Below, one piece after another: positions 10,039 to 19,925 of a stretch of DNA of 64,000 nt (the first letter of the stretch is position 1; every line of letters begins with the position of its first letter). A model generated the notes under the pieces. It was not told the DNA's origin and searched no databases. It worked only from the letters and a program-made list of their open reading frames with translations. The stretch comes from Oceanobacillus damuensis (GTDB taxonomy: Bacteria; Bacillota; Bacilli; Bacillales; Amphibacillaceae), in assembly GCF_001618145.1 (NCBI RefSeq), contig NZ_LQNF01000006.1, forward strand, positions 62,001-126,000, given 5' to 3'. A program made the translations under genes and the position numbers.

Positions 10039-10397
10039 TGCTATTGAGGTGGATTGTATCACTCGTTTTAAACGCCGTTGCTTTGATCGCTGTAGCGCAG
10101 TTATTTGACTCCTTTCAATTGAAGGGCTTTGGAACCGCCTTGCTTGCCAGCTTTATTTTAGCCATATTGAATATACTGGTTAAGCCAATCCTGATTATAT
10201 TGACATTGCCAATTACGATTCTCACACTTGGGTTGTTTTTGATTGTAATCAATGCCATTACATTAATGATAGCCCAGGCGCTGATAGGATCTTCTTTTGT
10301 AATCGATGGTTTTGGTATGGCAATTATCGCATCAATTGTCATTTCCTTAATAAGCATGCTTTTGAACAGCTTGATAAAAGATTCATTAAAAGGCTAA
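10038..10397 (+). CDS. yvlD: YvlD-like phage-holin family 4 membrane protein
   Basis: A 119-residue protein with four hydrophobic segments, matching the 'phage holin family 4' group that in Bacilli is the chromosomal YvlD rather than a phage lysis protein. Overlaps yvlC by one base and shares its probable SigW promoter. The exact function is unknown; a role in envelope stress is inferred from PspC pairing and promoter type. Confidence 0.82.
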   Translation: MLLRWIVSLVLNAVALIAVAQLFDSFQLKGFGTALLASFILAILNILVKPILIILTLPITILTLGLFLIVINAITLMIAQALIGSSFVIDGFGMAIIASIVISLISMLLNSLIKDSLKG

Positions 10398-10425
10398 AAA
10401 CGTGGGCTCATGCCTACGTTTTTTT
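10396..10425 (+). terminator. Terminator after yvlD
   Basis: 12-bp stem AAAAACGTGGGC/GCCTACGTTTTT with one G-T pair, loop TCAT, and T-run. Confidence 0.85.
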
Positions 10426-10489
10426 CTTGGCGTGTGCTAAAATGTATATCAGATATGTTTCCAGTTCGATGAATTAGGAGGAAGTTAAT

Positions 10490-11428
10490 ATGGCAGGAAT
10501 AGTCCGGACAAAAGATTTACTGGAAAATTTTAATCTGACCCTGGTATCTGGTGAAGACGGAATTAACAGAGAAATCATAACTAGTGATATTTCACGGCCT
10601 GGTATTGAAATGACAGGTTATTTTAAATATTATCCGAAAGAACGACTGCAACTAATCGGTAAGACCGAAATGACATACTTCCTTGATTTAACCGATGAAC
10701 AGAAAAGAGATCGTGCGAAAAATCTTTGTACAGATATCACACCTGGCATTGTTGTTTCAAGAGGGATGGATATCCCTGAAGTATTGAAGGAAGAGTCGAA
10801 TAAGTCTGGTGTTCCGATACTGCACTCTCCAAGAAAAACAACTCGCGTAATCAGCAGGCTAACCAATTATCTGGAAGCCAAATTTGCACCATTTACAGCA
10901 ATCCATGGTGTATTGGTCGATATTTACGGTGTCGGTGTACTAATTATTGGGCAAAGCGGTGTTGGTAAAAGTGAAACAGCCCTGGAGCTTGTCAAACGAG
11001 GACATCGTCTAGTCGCTGATGATAGTGTTGAGATTCGCCAGGAAGATTACGATAGCCTGATTGGTAATTCGCCTCCATTGATTGAACACTTACTGGAAAT
11101 CCGTGGCTTGGGTATTATTAATGTAATGACACTATTTGGGGCCGGATCAGTAAGAAGCAAGAAAAGAATCTCTCTTGTAATCAATTTGGAGAACTGGGAC
11201 GAGAAAAAACAATATGACCGTCTCGGTTTGGATGAAGATACAATGAAGATTATGGATGTATACCTGCCGAAAGCAACCATTCCTGTGCGACCCGGAAGAA
11301 ACCTTGCTGTCATCATTGAAGTAGCAGCGATGAATTTCCGTCTGAAACGAATGGGTGTCAATGCAGCAGAGGAATTTTCGGAACGGTTAACAACCATGAT
11401 CGAACATGAACAAAAAGACGAATATTAG
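10490..11428 (+). CDS. hprK: HPr kinase/phosphorylase
   Basis: A bifunctional cytoplasmic hexamer that phosphorylates Ser46 of HPr and Crh using ATP or PPi when glycolytic intermediates are high, and phosphorolyses it when they are low; the master sensor of catabolite repression in Firmicutes. It has 312 residues (usual length). Visible: an N-terminal domain, the conserved His in [13 protein letters not shown], Walker A GQSGVGKS (154-161), the acidic pair in VADDSVEIR, and the HprK signature [15 protein letters not shown]. First gene of hprK-lgt-yvoD-ppaX-yvoF. The target Crh is encoded at 27.2 kb and PpaX removes the PPi it releases. Confidence 0.97.
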   Translation: MAGIVRTKDLLENFNLTLVSGEDGINREIITSDISRPGIEMTGYFKYYPKERLQLIGKTEMTYFLDLTDEQKRDRAKNLCTDITPGIVVSRGMDIPEVLKEESNKSGVPILHSPRKTTRVISRLTNYLEAKFAPFTAIHGVLVDIYGVGVLIIGQSGVGKSETALELVKRGHRLVADDSVEIRQEDYDSLIGNSPPLIEHLLEIRGLGIINVMTLFGAGSVRSKKRISLVINLENWDEKKQYDRLGLDEDTMKIMDVYLPKATIPVRPGRNLAVIIEVAAMNFRLKRMGVNAAEEFSERLTTMIEHEQKDEY

Positions 11429-11440
11429 GAGGGATTATTT

Positions 11441-12322
11441 TTGTTATACAGTGCACCGGCTTTAGACAGGGTATTTCTTGAATTAGGACCTTTTACAATT
11501 TACTGGTATGGTGTCATTATAGCCTTCGGAGCTTTCCTTGGGGTTTATCTGGCGACAAAGGAAGCCGATCGGTTAGGTCTGCAGAAGGACTTGCTGATTG
11601 ACTTCATCGTATTTGCCGTTCCAATTGCAATTATATTTGCGCGGATATACTATGTCACTTTTGAATGGGAGCGATATGCAGACGGGCCTTGGTGGAGTAT
11701 TTTTGCGATTTGGGAAGGCGGGATTGCAATACACGGAGCCATTATCGGTGGTGTATTGACAGCGATTGTGTTTTCCAAAGTAAGGGATGTGCCGTTCTGG
11801 CTGCTTGCTGATATTGTCGCTCCAAGCCTGATTCTGGCGCAGGCTATTGGGCGCTGGGGTAATTTTATGAACCAGGAAGCACATGGTGGTCCGATTTCTC
11901 AATCTACATATGAAAGTTTTCATCAATATTTACCTGACTTTATTATGAACCAGATGACAATTGATGGTGTCATGTATCATCCGACATTTTTATATGAATC
12001 TACCTGGAACATCATTGTGTTCATACTGCTTATTTTGCTTAGAAAATATAACCCGCTGCGTGGAGAAATATTCTTAAGCTATGCTATCCTATACTCCATT
12101 GGCCGTTTCTATATAGAGGGGCTCCGTACAGACAGTCTTTATGTGTTTGGAGAAATCAGGACAGCACAGTTAATTTCCGTATTGTCTATAGTAGCGTCTG
12201 TGATTTTTATCATTTACCGTCGTAGGACGACTGCAGTACGGTATAATGAAGTTCCTGTTCCTGAAAAACAGAAGTCCAATAACGCTAAGAAAAAGAAAAA
12301 GAGGAAAAAGAAGAAAAAATAG
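11441..12322 (+). CDS. lgt: Prolipoprotein diacylglyceryl transferase
   Basis: An integral membrane enzyme that transfers diacylglycerol from phosphatidylglycerol to the lipobox cysteine of prelipoproteins; the lipoproteins at 39.5, 43.7 and 44.0 kb are potential substrates. It has 293 residues and about seven membrane segments, with the signature [14 protein letters not shown] (Arg138 in GRWGN) and the conserved H in AIHGA. The start is TTG 11441, placed eight bases after AGGAGGG. The tail is unusual: the last 15 or so residues are almost all lysine or arginine, a cytoplasmic extension not needed for catalysis in the family. Confidence 0.95.
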   Translation: MLYSAPALDRVFLELGPFTIYWYGVIIAFGAFLGVYLATKEADRLGLQKDLLIDFIVFAVPIAIIFARIYYVTFEWERYADGPWWSIFAIWEGGIAIHGAIIGGVLTAIVFSKVRDVPFWLLADIVAPSLILAQAIGRWGNFMNQEAHGGPISQSTYESFHQYLPDFIMNQMTIDGVMYHPTFLYESTWNIIVFILLILLRKYNPLRGEIFLSYAILYSIGRFYIEGLRTDSLYVFGEIRTAQLISVLSIVASVIFIIYRRRTTAVRYNEVPVPEKQKSNNAKKKKKRKKKKK

Positions 12323-12371
12323 TAACCTCTTTATTTTAAGTGTGAAGTGGATTTGAAAGCGAGGTATAAAA

Positions 12372-13331
12372 ATGTCCGAAATTTTAAACCGGGGTCTGCA
12401 GCAGGGTTTAAAAACAACCTGGACCTTGGGAAAAGTTATTTTTCCAATTACCCTGATTGTTACGATTTTACAATTCACACCATTATTGCCATGGGTAATT
12501 GATCTATTGGCTCCTATCATGGGACTGATTGGTTTGCCGGGAGAAGCGGCAGTCCCTTTGGTTCTCGGAAATACACTTAATTTATATGCAGGAATTGCAG
12601 CAATCATATCATTCGAATTTACAGTGAAGGAAGTATTCATTCTGGCAATCATGCTTTCCTTTTCACATAATCTGTTTGTAGAGTCAGCTGTGGCAACGAA
12701 GGTCGGTGTTAAGTGGTGGGTTATTATCGGTGTTCGGATCGGACTGGCATTGATAGCGGCTTCCATCATTAATCTTGTATGGAACGGCGGGGCTGAAATG
12801 GCCCAATACGGCTTCGTTTCATCTACGGAAGTTGTGTTGACTGGCTGGGTGGAAATAGTGTTACATGGTATGCAAACAGCCTTGCTTGCAATATTCCAGC
12901 TTGCATTGATTGTTATCCCTTTGATGATCGTAATGCAATACATGCGCGAGCTCGGCTGGCTGTCAGCTATGTCCAATAAGCTTGCACCGTTTCTTAGAGT
13001 CCTTGGTATGGATAAAAATGCATCCATGACAATGGTTGCCGGATTAACGATCGGACTGGCCTATGGTGCAGGCTTAATGATTCAGGCGGTGAAAGAAGAC
13101 GGTGTATCGAAGAAGGATATGTATCTTGCAATGATTTTCCTTGTAGCCTGTCACGCAGTTGTCGAGGATACACTTGTATTCATACCACTGGGTATACCGG
13201 TATTGCCATTGCTTATTATACGTTTATTAACAGCTATTCTCCTGACAATGATTATCGCATATGTCTGGAACAGAAAAGAAAGTAAGAAAAGAAAGGAAGC
13301 CCGACATGAGCATTCGTACAATACTCTTTGA
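12372..13331 (+). CDS. yvoD: YvoD-like nucleoside-recognition (Gate) domain membrane protein
   Basis: A 319-residue polytopic protein with two halves, each resembling the nucleoside-recognition/Gate domain also found in SpmA/SpmB spore-maturation proteins; about eight hydrophobic segments. In B. subtilis YvoD occupies the same slot between lgt and ppaX. The substrate or process is unknown. Its 3' end overlaps ppaX by 26 bases, implying coupled translation. Family and position are well supported; function is not. Confidence 0.82.
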   Translation: MSEILNRGLQQGLKTTWTLGKVIFPITLIVTILQFTPLLPWVIDLLAPIMGLIGLPGEAAVPLVLGNTLNLYAGIAAIISFEFTVKEVFILAIMLSFSHNLFVESAVATKVGVKWWVIIGVRIGLALIAASIINLVWNGGAEMAQYGFVSSTEVVLTGWVEIVLHGMQTALLAIFQLALIVIPLMIVMQYMRELGWLSAMSNKLAPFLRVLGMDKNASMTMVAGLTIGLAYGAGLMIQAVKEDGVSKKDMYLAMIFLVACHAVVEDTLVFIPLGIPVLPLLIIRLLTAILLTMIIAYVWNRKESKKRKEARHEHSYNTL

Positions 13332-13941
13332 TCTGGACGGTACATTAATCGATACAAACGAATTGATCAATGCATCTTTTCAGCATACATTTGACCATTA
13401 TAATTTGACGTTTACACAAGAAGAAATTCTTGAGTTCAATGGCCCGCCACTAGTTGAAACCTTTCAGAAGATCGATCCATTAAAAGCTGATCGCATGATA
13501 TCCACTTACAGAGAACACAACTTGGCCGAGCATGATAATTATGTCACAGCATTTCCTGACGTTGTGGAAACGGTAAAACAATTACAAACAAACCATATAA
13601 AGCTTGGAATTGTAACGACTAAAATGTCACCGACTGTAAAAATGGGGTTAAAGCTGACAGGTCTGGAAAGCTACTTTGATACGATTGTCGCCCTGGATGA
13701 TGTAACACATCCAAAGCCGCATCCGGAACCTGTGCTAAAAGCGATGCTGGCATTGGATGCTGATCCAAAGACAACATTGATGGTAGGAGATAATTATCAT
13801 GACATCGAATCGGGAAAAAATGCCGGTATTCAAACAGCAGGAGTAGCATGGTCCCTCAAAGGAAAAGAAAGATTATTGAAATACAATCCCACTTACATGC
13901 TTGAAAAAATGTCAGACCTTCTAAAAATTGCAGGTGTATAA
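13306..13941 (+). CDS. ppaX: Pyrophosphatase PpaX (HAD superfamily)
   Basis: Hydrolyses the inorganic pyrophosphate that HprK/P makes when it dephosphorylates HPr-Ser-P, pulling that reaction forward. It has 211 residues. HAD motif I DLDGT (Asp9 and Asp11), motif II/III lysine near HPKPHPEP and motif IV GDNYHDIESG are all visible. A longer in-frame start at 13261 lies inside yvoD; ATG 13306 with GAAAGGAAG upstream gives the standard N-terminus MSIRTILFDLDGT. Location three genes after hprK separates it from other HAD phosphatases. Confidence 0.9.
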   Translation: MSIRTILFDLDGTLIDTNELINASFQHTFDHYNLTFTQEEILEFNGPPLVETFQKIDPLKADRMISTYREHNLAEHDNYVTAFPDVVETVKQLQTNHIKLGIVTTKMSPTVKMGLKLTGLESYFDTIVALDDVTHPKPHPEPVLKAMLALDADPKTTLMVGDNYHDIESGKNAGIQTAGVAWSLKGKERLLKYNPTYMLEKMSDLLKIAGV

Positions 13942-13943
13942 CA

Positions 13944-14453
13944 ATGCGGCGAACGGAAAGATATAAGGTGAGTAGAGCTAATTCATTATGGCAGATATAT
14001 AAGACTGTTCCGTTTTGGAAGGTTGTCAAAAACTTCATTGTAATTCAGCTTGCCAGGTACACCCCATTTTTAAGTGCGAAAAACTGGTTATACCGTACCT
14101 TTTTGAAAATGCAGGTTGGAGATGAGACATCATTCGCATTAATGGTTATGCCAGATATTATGTTTCCTGAAAAAATTACCGTAGGCCGAAATTGTGTTAT
14201 TGGCTATAACACAACAATTTTGGCCCACGAATATTTAATAAAAGAATATCGTATTGGTGAAGTTATCATTGGTGACGAAGTAATGATTGGAGCAAATTCA
14301 ACCATATTGCCTGGTATAACGGTTGGTGATCATGCAATTATTTCGGCTGGAACACTTGTACATAAAGATGTTCCTCCTGGTGCGTTCGTTGGCGGCAATC
14401 CAATGCGATTGATCTATACGAAGGAAGAAATGGAAAAGCGGGATTTAGATTGA
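13944..14453 (+). CDS. yvoF: YvoF-like hexapeptide-repeat acyltransferase
   Basis: A 169-residue left-handed beta-helix acyltransferase: the second half shows hexapeptide repeats (IGYNTTILAHEY..., IGDEVMIGANSTILPGITVGDHAIISAGTLV) and ends in GGNPMRLI, typical of CoA-dependent acetyl- or succinyltransferases. The acceptor is unknown. Two bases after ppaX, with AGGTG just ahead of ATG, so it closes the hprK operon. In B. subtilis YvoF holds the same position. A basic N-terminal helix of about 50 residues precedes the repeats. Confidence 0.8.
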   Translation: MRRTERYKVSRANSLWQIYKTVPFWKVVKNFIVIQLARYTPFLSAKNWLYRTFLKMQVGDETSFALMVMPDIMFPEKITVGRNCVIGYNTTILAHEYLIKEYRIGEVIIGDEVMIGANSTILPGITVGDHAIISAGTLVHKDVPPGAFVGGNPMRLIYTKEEMEKRDLD

Positions 14454-14474
14454 GTGAAAAGGTAGGTGATATAA

Positions 14475-15020
14475 ATGGATATACCTTCCGGGATATTGCC
14501 CGCAATAAGGAAAATGAAAGACTTTGACAAAGCATTGGAAACTAGCCATGACACGATTATAATTCTCGAATCGAGGCTTGTTCAGATAAAAAGTCTGGTG
14601 GAATATACCAGGAAAGCCAATAAGAAGGTTTTGATTCACTTTGACTTAATACAAGGGTTAAAATCGGACGAATTTGGGGTAGAGTTTTTAATCCGTGAAG
14701 TTAAACCCGACGGTATATTATCTACTAGAGGTAATGTTATTAATCTGGCAAAAAAACATAAGCTTTTAGCCATTCAGCGTATCTTTCTTCTGGATAGCCT
14801 AGCTCTTGATCACAATTTAAAGCTGATAGAAAAGATAAAACCAGATTGTATAGAGGTATTGCCAGGCCTCATGCCTACAATTATCGAACAAATCAGTCAG
14901 GAAACAAGTATTCCAATAATAGCAGGCGGACTGATAAAAAGTGATGCAGAATTGCAAGCAGCAATGCAAGCTGGTGCTGTAGCGGTTTCCACATCGAATA
15001 AGAGCCTTTGGAAGTTCTAG
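14475..15020 (+). CDS. glpP: Glycerol-3-phosphate-responsive antiterminator GlpP
   Basis: An RNA-binding TIM-barrel-like regulator of 181 residues. With glycerol-3-phosphate bound, GlpP lets polymerase read through leader terminators of glpFK and glpD. Typical features: MDIPSGILPAIRKMKDFDKAL at the start, LIHFDLIQGL, DGILSTRGNVI, and PDCIEVLPGLMP. ATG 14475 follows AGGTAGGTGAT. Two targets are in this window: leaders at 15176 and 19783 share GGAGAMATGGAG directly before a terminator stem. Whether it shares the hprK transcript is uncertain; only 21 bases separate it from yvoF and no terminator is seen. Confidence 0.93.
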   Translation: MDIPSGILPAIRKMKDFDKALETSHDTIIILESRLVQIKSLVEYTRKANKKVLIHFDLIQGLKSDEFGVEFLIREVKPDGILSTRGNVINLAKKHKLLAIQRIFLLDSLALDHNLKLIEKIKPDCIEVLPGLMPTIIEQISQETSIPIIAGGLIKSDAELQAAMQAGAVAVSTSNKSLWKF

Positions 15021-15124
15021 ACTTTATCTGAAGGTGGAGGGTTATAAATTAGGCTTGAGGAAAGCAATTGTTGGATTGAATGAAATAGCTAAAGATAGAA
15101 ATATAAAAGATGATTAAATCTTTA

Positions 15125-15153
15125 TTGACAACGCTTTCATACTAAGGTAAAAT
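15125..15153 (+). promoter_or_regulatory. glpF promoter with overlapping cre (CcpA) site
   Basis: -35 TTGACA (15125-15130), 17-bp spacer, -10 TAAAAT (15148-15153). TGACAACGCTTTCA (15126-15139) matches the cre consensus TGWAANCGNTNWCA at all but one position and covers the -35, so CcpA with HPr-Ser-P or Crh-Ser-P should repress. Read from motif only. Confidence 0.8.
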
Positions 15154-15175
15154 AAGGAATAAGTTAATCAGTGGT

Positions 15176-15246
15176 GGAGACATGGAGACCCACATTTCAA
15201 TCGTCCTCTTATGAGAGTGTACGTTATTGAGGTGTGGGTCTTTTCT
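15176..15246 (+). promoter_or_regulatory. GlpP-dependent antitermination leader of glpF
   Basis: GGAGACATGGAG (15176-15187) leads into a terminator hairpin whose 9-bp stem AGACCCACA (15186-15194) pairs with TGTGGGTCT (15233-15241), followed by a T-rich run. The box and stem overlap by two bases, so a protein on the box would disfavour the stem. The same box lies at the same relative place before glpD. Confidence 0.85.
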
Positions 15247-15287
15247 TATTCACCAAGATTGATAAAAAATCAGGGGAGGTTTTTTTG

Positions 15288-17625
<2,338 letters not shown>

Positions 17626-17649
17626 TTTCATATAGAATTAGATATGATT

Positions 17650-17669
17650 TTGCCTATTCTAATAGGTAA
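17650..17669 (+). promoter_or_regulatory. Small hairpin between glpK and dhaK
   Basis: TTGCCTAT pairs with ATAGGTAA (one G-T pair) around loop TCTA. No T-run follows, so it is unlikely to terminate; it might stabilise the upstream glpFK message or be a processing site. Confidence 0.4.
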
Positions 17670-17694
17670 ATTAATTACTGGAGGCGTGATTGTC

Positions 17695-18690
17695 GTGAAA
17701 AAGATTATTAATGATCCAAACAATGTAGTAAATGACATGATAAATGGAATGATTGCTGCCTATCCCCATGATTTAAGACAGATTCCAAATACAGCAGTAA
17801 TTGTAAGAAGTGATGCACCGGTTGTAAACAAAGTAGCATTGATTAGCGGCGGGGGTAGTGGTCATGAACCTGCGCATGCAGGGTATATAGGGAGAGGAAT
17901 GCTTGATGCTGCAGTAACTGGTGAAGTATTTACCTCACCTACGCCAGATCAAATTTTTGAAGCAATTAAAGCAGTAAACAGTGGTAATGGTGTATTTCTG
18001 ATTATAAAAAATTATACAGGCGATGTTCTCAATTTTGAAATGGCGGCAGAATTAGCCGAAGCTGAAGATATTAAAGTTGAAAAAGTAATAGTCAATGATG
18101 ATGTTGCCGTGGAAGATAGTTCATATACAATCGGAAGAAGAGGAATCGCTGGAACGGTGTTTGTTCATAAGATAGCAGGAGCTAAAGCGGAGAAGGGTGC
18201 TTCACTGGAAGAAGTGAAAAGCGTAGCTGAAAAAGTAGTAAAGAATGTTCGTTCCATGGGAATGGCTCTATCGCCATGTACTGTACCGGCAGCCGGAAAA
18301 CCAAGTTTCAAGCTTGCTGAGGATGAAATGGAAATAGGTATTGGTATTCATGGTGAAGCCGGTATTGAAAGAAAGTCGATAACTTCAGCTGATAAGATTG
18401 CCGGAGAATTGACGGATAGGATTCTGGGTGATATAAACATAAATGAAGAGGACGAGGTTGCTGTAATGATTAATGGATTAGGTTCAACTCCGGAAATGGA
18501 ACTATATATTATTAATAATAAAGTGAATGAAATTCTTACAGAAAAAGGAATACGTATTTATAAAACGTATGTTGGGGAATTTATGACAGCTCTCGAGATG
18601 ACAGGTTGTTCAGTAAGCATATTAAAGCTGGATGATGAACTTAAACAATTACTCGACGCTCCCTCAGAGGCAGTAGCTTTTCGTTCCTAA
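17695..18690 (+). CDS. dhaK: PTS-dependent dihydroxyacetone kinase, substrate-binding subunit DhaK
   Basis: Binds dihydroxyacetone covalently and presents it to DhaL-ADP. It has 331 residues, as usual for the PTS-type subunit. The region GGGSGHEPAHAGYIGRGMLDAA holds the active-site loop, and His219 in GIGIHGEAG is the hemiaminal-forming histidine. The frame is open to 17644, but GGAGG (17680-17684) sits ten bases before GTG 17695, giving the canonical MKKIINDPNNVV. Third gene behind glpFK, so transcribed with glycerol uptake. No glycerol dehydrogenase is in the window. Confidence 0.94.
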   Translation: MKKIINDPNNVVNDMINGMIAAYPHDLRQIPNTAVIVRSDAPVVNKVALISGGGSGHEPAHAGYIGRGMLDAAVTGEVFTSPTPDQIFEAIKAVNSGNGVFLIIKNYTGDVLNFEMAAELAEAEDIKVEKVIVNDDVAVEDSSYTIGRRGIAGTVFVHKIAGAKAEKGASLEEVKSVAEKVVKNVRSMGMALSPCTVPAAGKPSFKLAEDEMEIGIGIHGEAGIERKSITSADKIAGELTDRILGDININEEDEVAVMINGLGSTPEMELYIINNKVNEILTEKGIRIYKTYVGEFMTALEMTGCSVSILKLDDELKQLLDAPSEAVAFRS

Positions 18691-18705
18691 GATAGGAGGT
18701 TAATT

Positions 18706-19329
18706 GTGGAAATTAAAGTAGAAGATGCTATTAAATGGTTTGAAAAAATAAATGAAAAAATAAAATTAAATAAAGAATATTTAACTTCATTGGACCAAGT
18801 AATAGGGGATAGTGATCATGGCATTAATATGGCCAGGGGATTTGAAGAAGTAGTAAACAAACTTTCTGCAAAAGAGTACGGTACAGTTTCCGAGGTGCTA
18901 AAAGATGCTGCCATGACATTAATGTCCAAAGTGGGTGGTGCTTCTGGACCGTTATTCGGTACAGCATTTTTGAGATTCTCAACGGCTGTCAAAGTTAAAG
19001 AATCAGTCGATTTTGAAACGTTCACACTTGGTCTAGAGAGTGCACTGGAAGGTGTCAAACATCGGGGGAAATCAACGGCTGGCGAGAAGACAATGATAGA
19101 TGTATGGTCGCCTGTTGTAGATTTCTTTAAAAGAGAGAATGATTTTCAGCCGGATGAGCTATTATATGAATCCCGGACAGCCATGGAAAACACGAAGGAA
19201 ATCATGGCAACTAAGGGAAGAGCCTCCTATTTTAAGGAGAATTCCATTGGCCATATCGATCCAGGGGCTGCATCTTCTTATTATATTTTCGAAGCTTTAG
19301 CGGAAGTATTGCAGGAAGGTGAAAAGTAA
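18706..19329 (+). CDS. dhaL: Dihydroxyacetone kinase ADP-binding subunit DhaL
   Basis: Carries a tightly held ADP that is phosphorylated by DhaM and passes the phosphate to dihydroxyacetone on DhaK. It has 207 residues. The Mg-ADP motif GDSDHG is at residues 34-39 (Asp35, Asp37, His38), and GGASGPLFGTAFLR, HRGKSTAGEKTMIDVWSP and IDPGAASSYYI are the other family blocks. GTG start with TAGGAGGT upstream. Fifteen bases after dhaK; its stop overlaps the dhaM start (TAATGG). Confidence 0.94.
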   Translation: MEIKVEDAIKWFEKINEKIKLNKEYLTSLDQVIGDSDHGINMARGFEEVVNKLSAKEYGTVSEVLKDAAMTLMSKVGGASGPLFGTAFLRFSTAVKVKESVDFETFTLGLESALEGVKHRGKSTAGEKTMIDVWSPVVDFFKRENDFQPDELLYESRTAMENTKEIMATKGRASYFKENSIGHIDPGAASSYYIFEALAEVLQEGEK

Positions 19330-19700
19330 TGGGACGAGTGGGAATTGTCTTAATATCGCATAGTACAAAAATAGTTGAAGGTATTAAAGAACTTATTCGC
19401 GAGGTTATAGCGGATGTTCCAATTGAATTAGCAGGTGGTACGGAAGAGGGTGAAATTGGAACAAGTATTGATAAAATTGTAAATGCAATCAAAACTGCAG
19501 ATGAAGGAAAAGGCGTTGTTCTTTTTTATGACATTGGAAGCGCAAAGATGAATGCTGAAATCGCAATTGAAATGGACGAAAAAAGTACAACAAAGATAGT
19601 GGACGCCCCATTGGTAGAGGGCTCTTATGTGGCAGCGGTAGAATCAGGAATGGGTAAAAATTTGTTGGAGGTCTATGAAGCAGTGAAAAAATCGTTTTAA
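19329..19700 (+). CDS. dhaM: Dihydroxyacetone kinase phosphotransferase subunit DhaM (EIIA-Man-like)
   Basis: A single EIIA-mannose-like domain of 123 residues that relays phosphate from HPr to ADP on DhaL. The active histidine is His11 in IVLISHSTKIVEG. Unlike the E. coli protein there are no HPr or EI domains, so it relies on general PTS proteins; ptsI is at 59.3 kb and no ptsH is in the window. Last gene of the glpFK-dhaKLM unit; no clear terminator before the glpD promoter. Confidence 0.92.
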   Translation: MGRVGIVLISHSTKIVEGIKELIREVIADVPIELAGGTEEGEIGTSIDKIVNAIKTADEGKGVVLFYDIGSAKMNAEIAIEMDEKSTTKIVDAPLVEGSYVAAVESGMGKNLLEVYEAVKKSF

Positions 19701-19748
19701 CCAACCGCTATTCTGAGAAATTAGTTACTGTACGTATAAATATAGATA

Positions 19749-19757
19749 TGCTATAAT
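19749..19757 (+). promoter_or_regulatory. Extended -10 promoter of glpD
   Basis: TGCTATAAT is an extended -10 element (TGn plus TATAAT at 19752-19757). No convincing -35; TTACTG at 19725-19730 is too far away. Confidence 0.6.
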
Positions 19758-19782
19758 TAATTTAAGTTAATAATTTTTGGAC

Positions 19783-19846
19783 GGAGAAATGGAGTAACCG
19801 CAAACCACTAGTGCAATTGTGTACTGGTATGTTTGCGGTTTTTTGT
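19783..19846 (+). promoter_or_regulatory. GlpP-dependent antitermination leader of glpD
   Basis: GGAGAAATGGAG (19783-19794) precedes a terminator: ACCGCAAAC (19797-19805) pairs with GTTTGCGGT (19831-19839), then TTTTTT. The intervening sequence, centred on CAATTG, is itself an imperfect palindrome that lengthens the stem. Matches the glpF leader in design. Confidence 0.85.
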
Positions 19847-19925
19847 TTCTCCCATTACATGATTGTGCTTGAAACAGGGTAAATATACTTAAAAGTATGT
19901 GAAAGACAAAAGATAAGGGAGTTGT

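Noticed and set aside
12170-13027. A 285-codon open frame on the minus strand opposite lgt/yvoD
   Set aside because: Low-complexity Ile/Asn/Thr-rich translation with no family resemblance, no ribosome-binding site, and fully covered by well-supported plus-strand genes.
15055-15117. A 20-codon TTG-initiated peptide between glpP and the glpF promoter
   Set aside because: The GGTGGAGGG upstream is 13 bases away, too far for efficient initiation, and the peptide resembles nothing I know.
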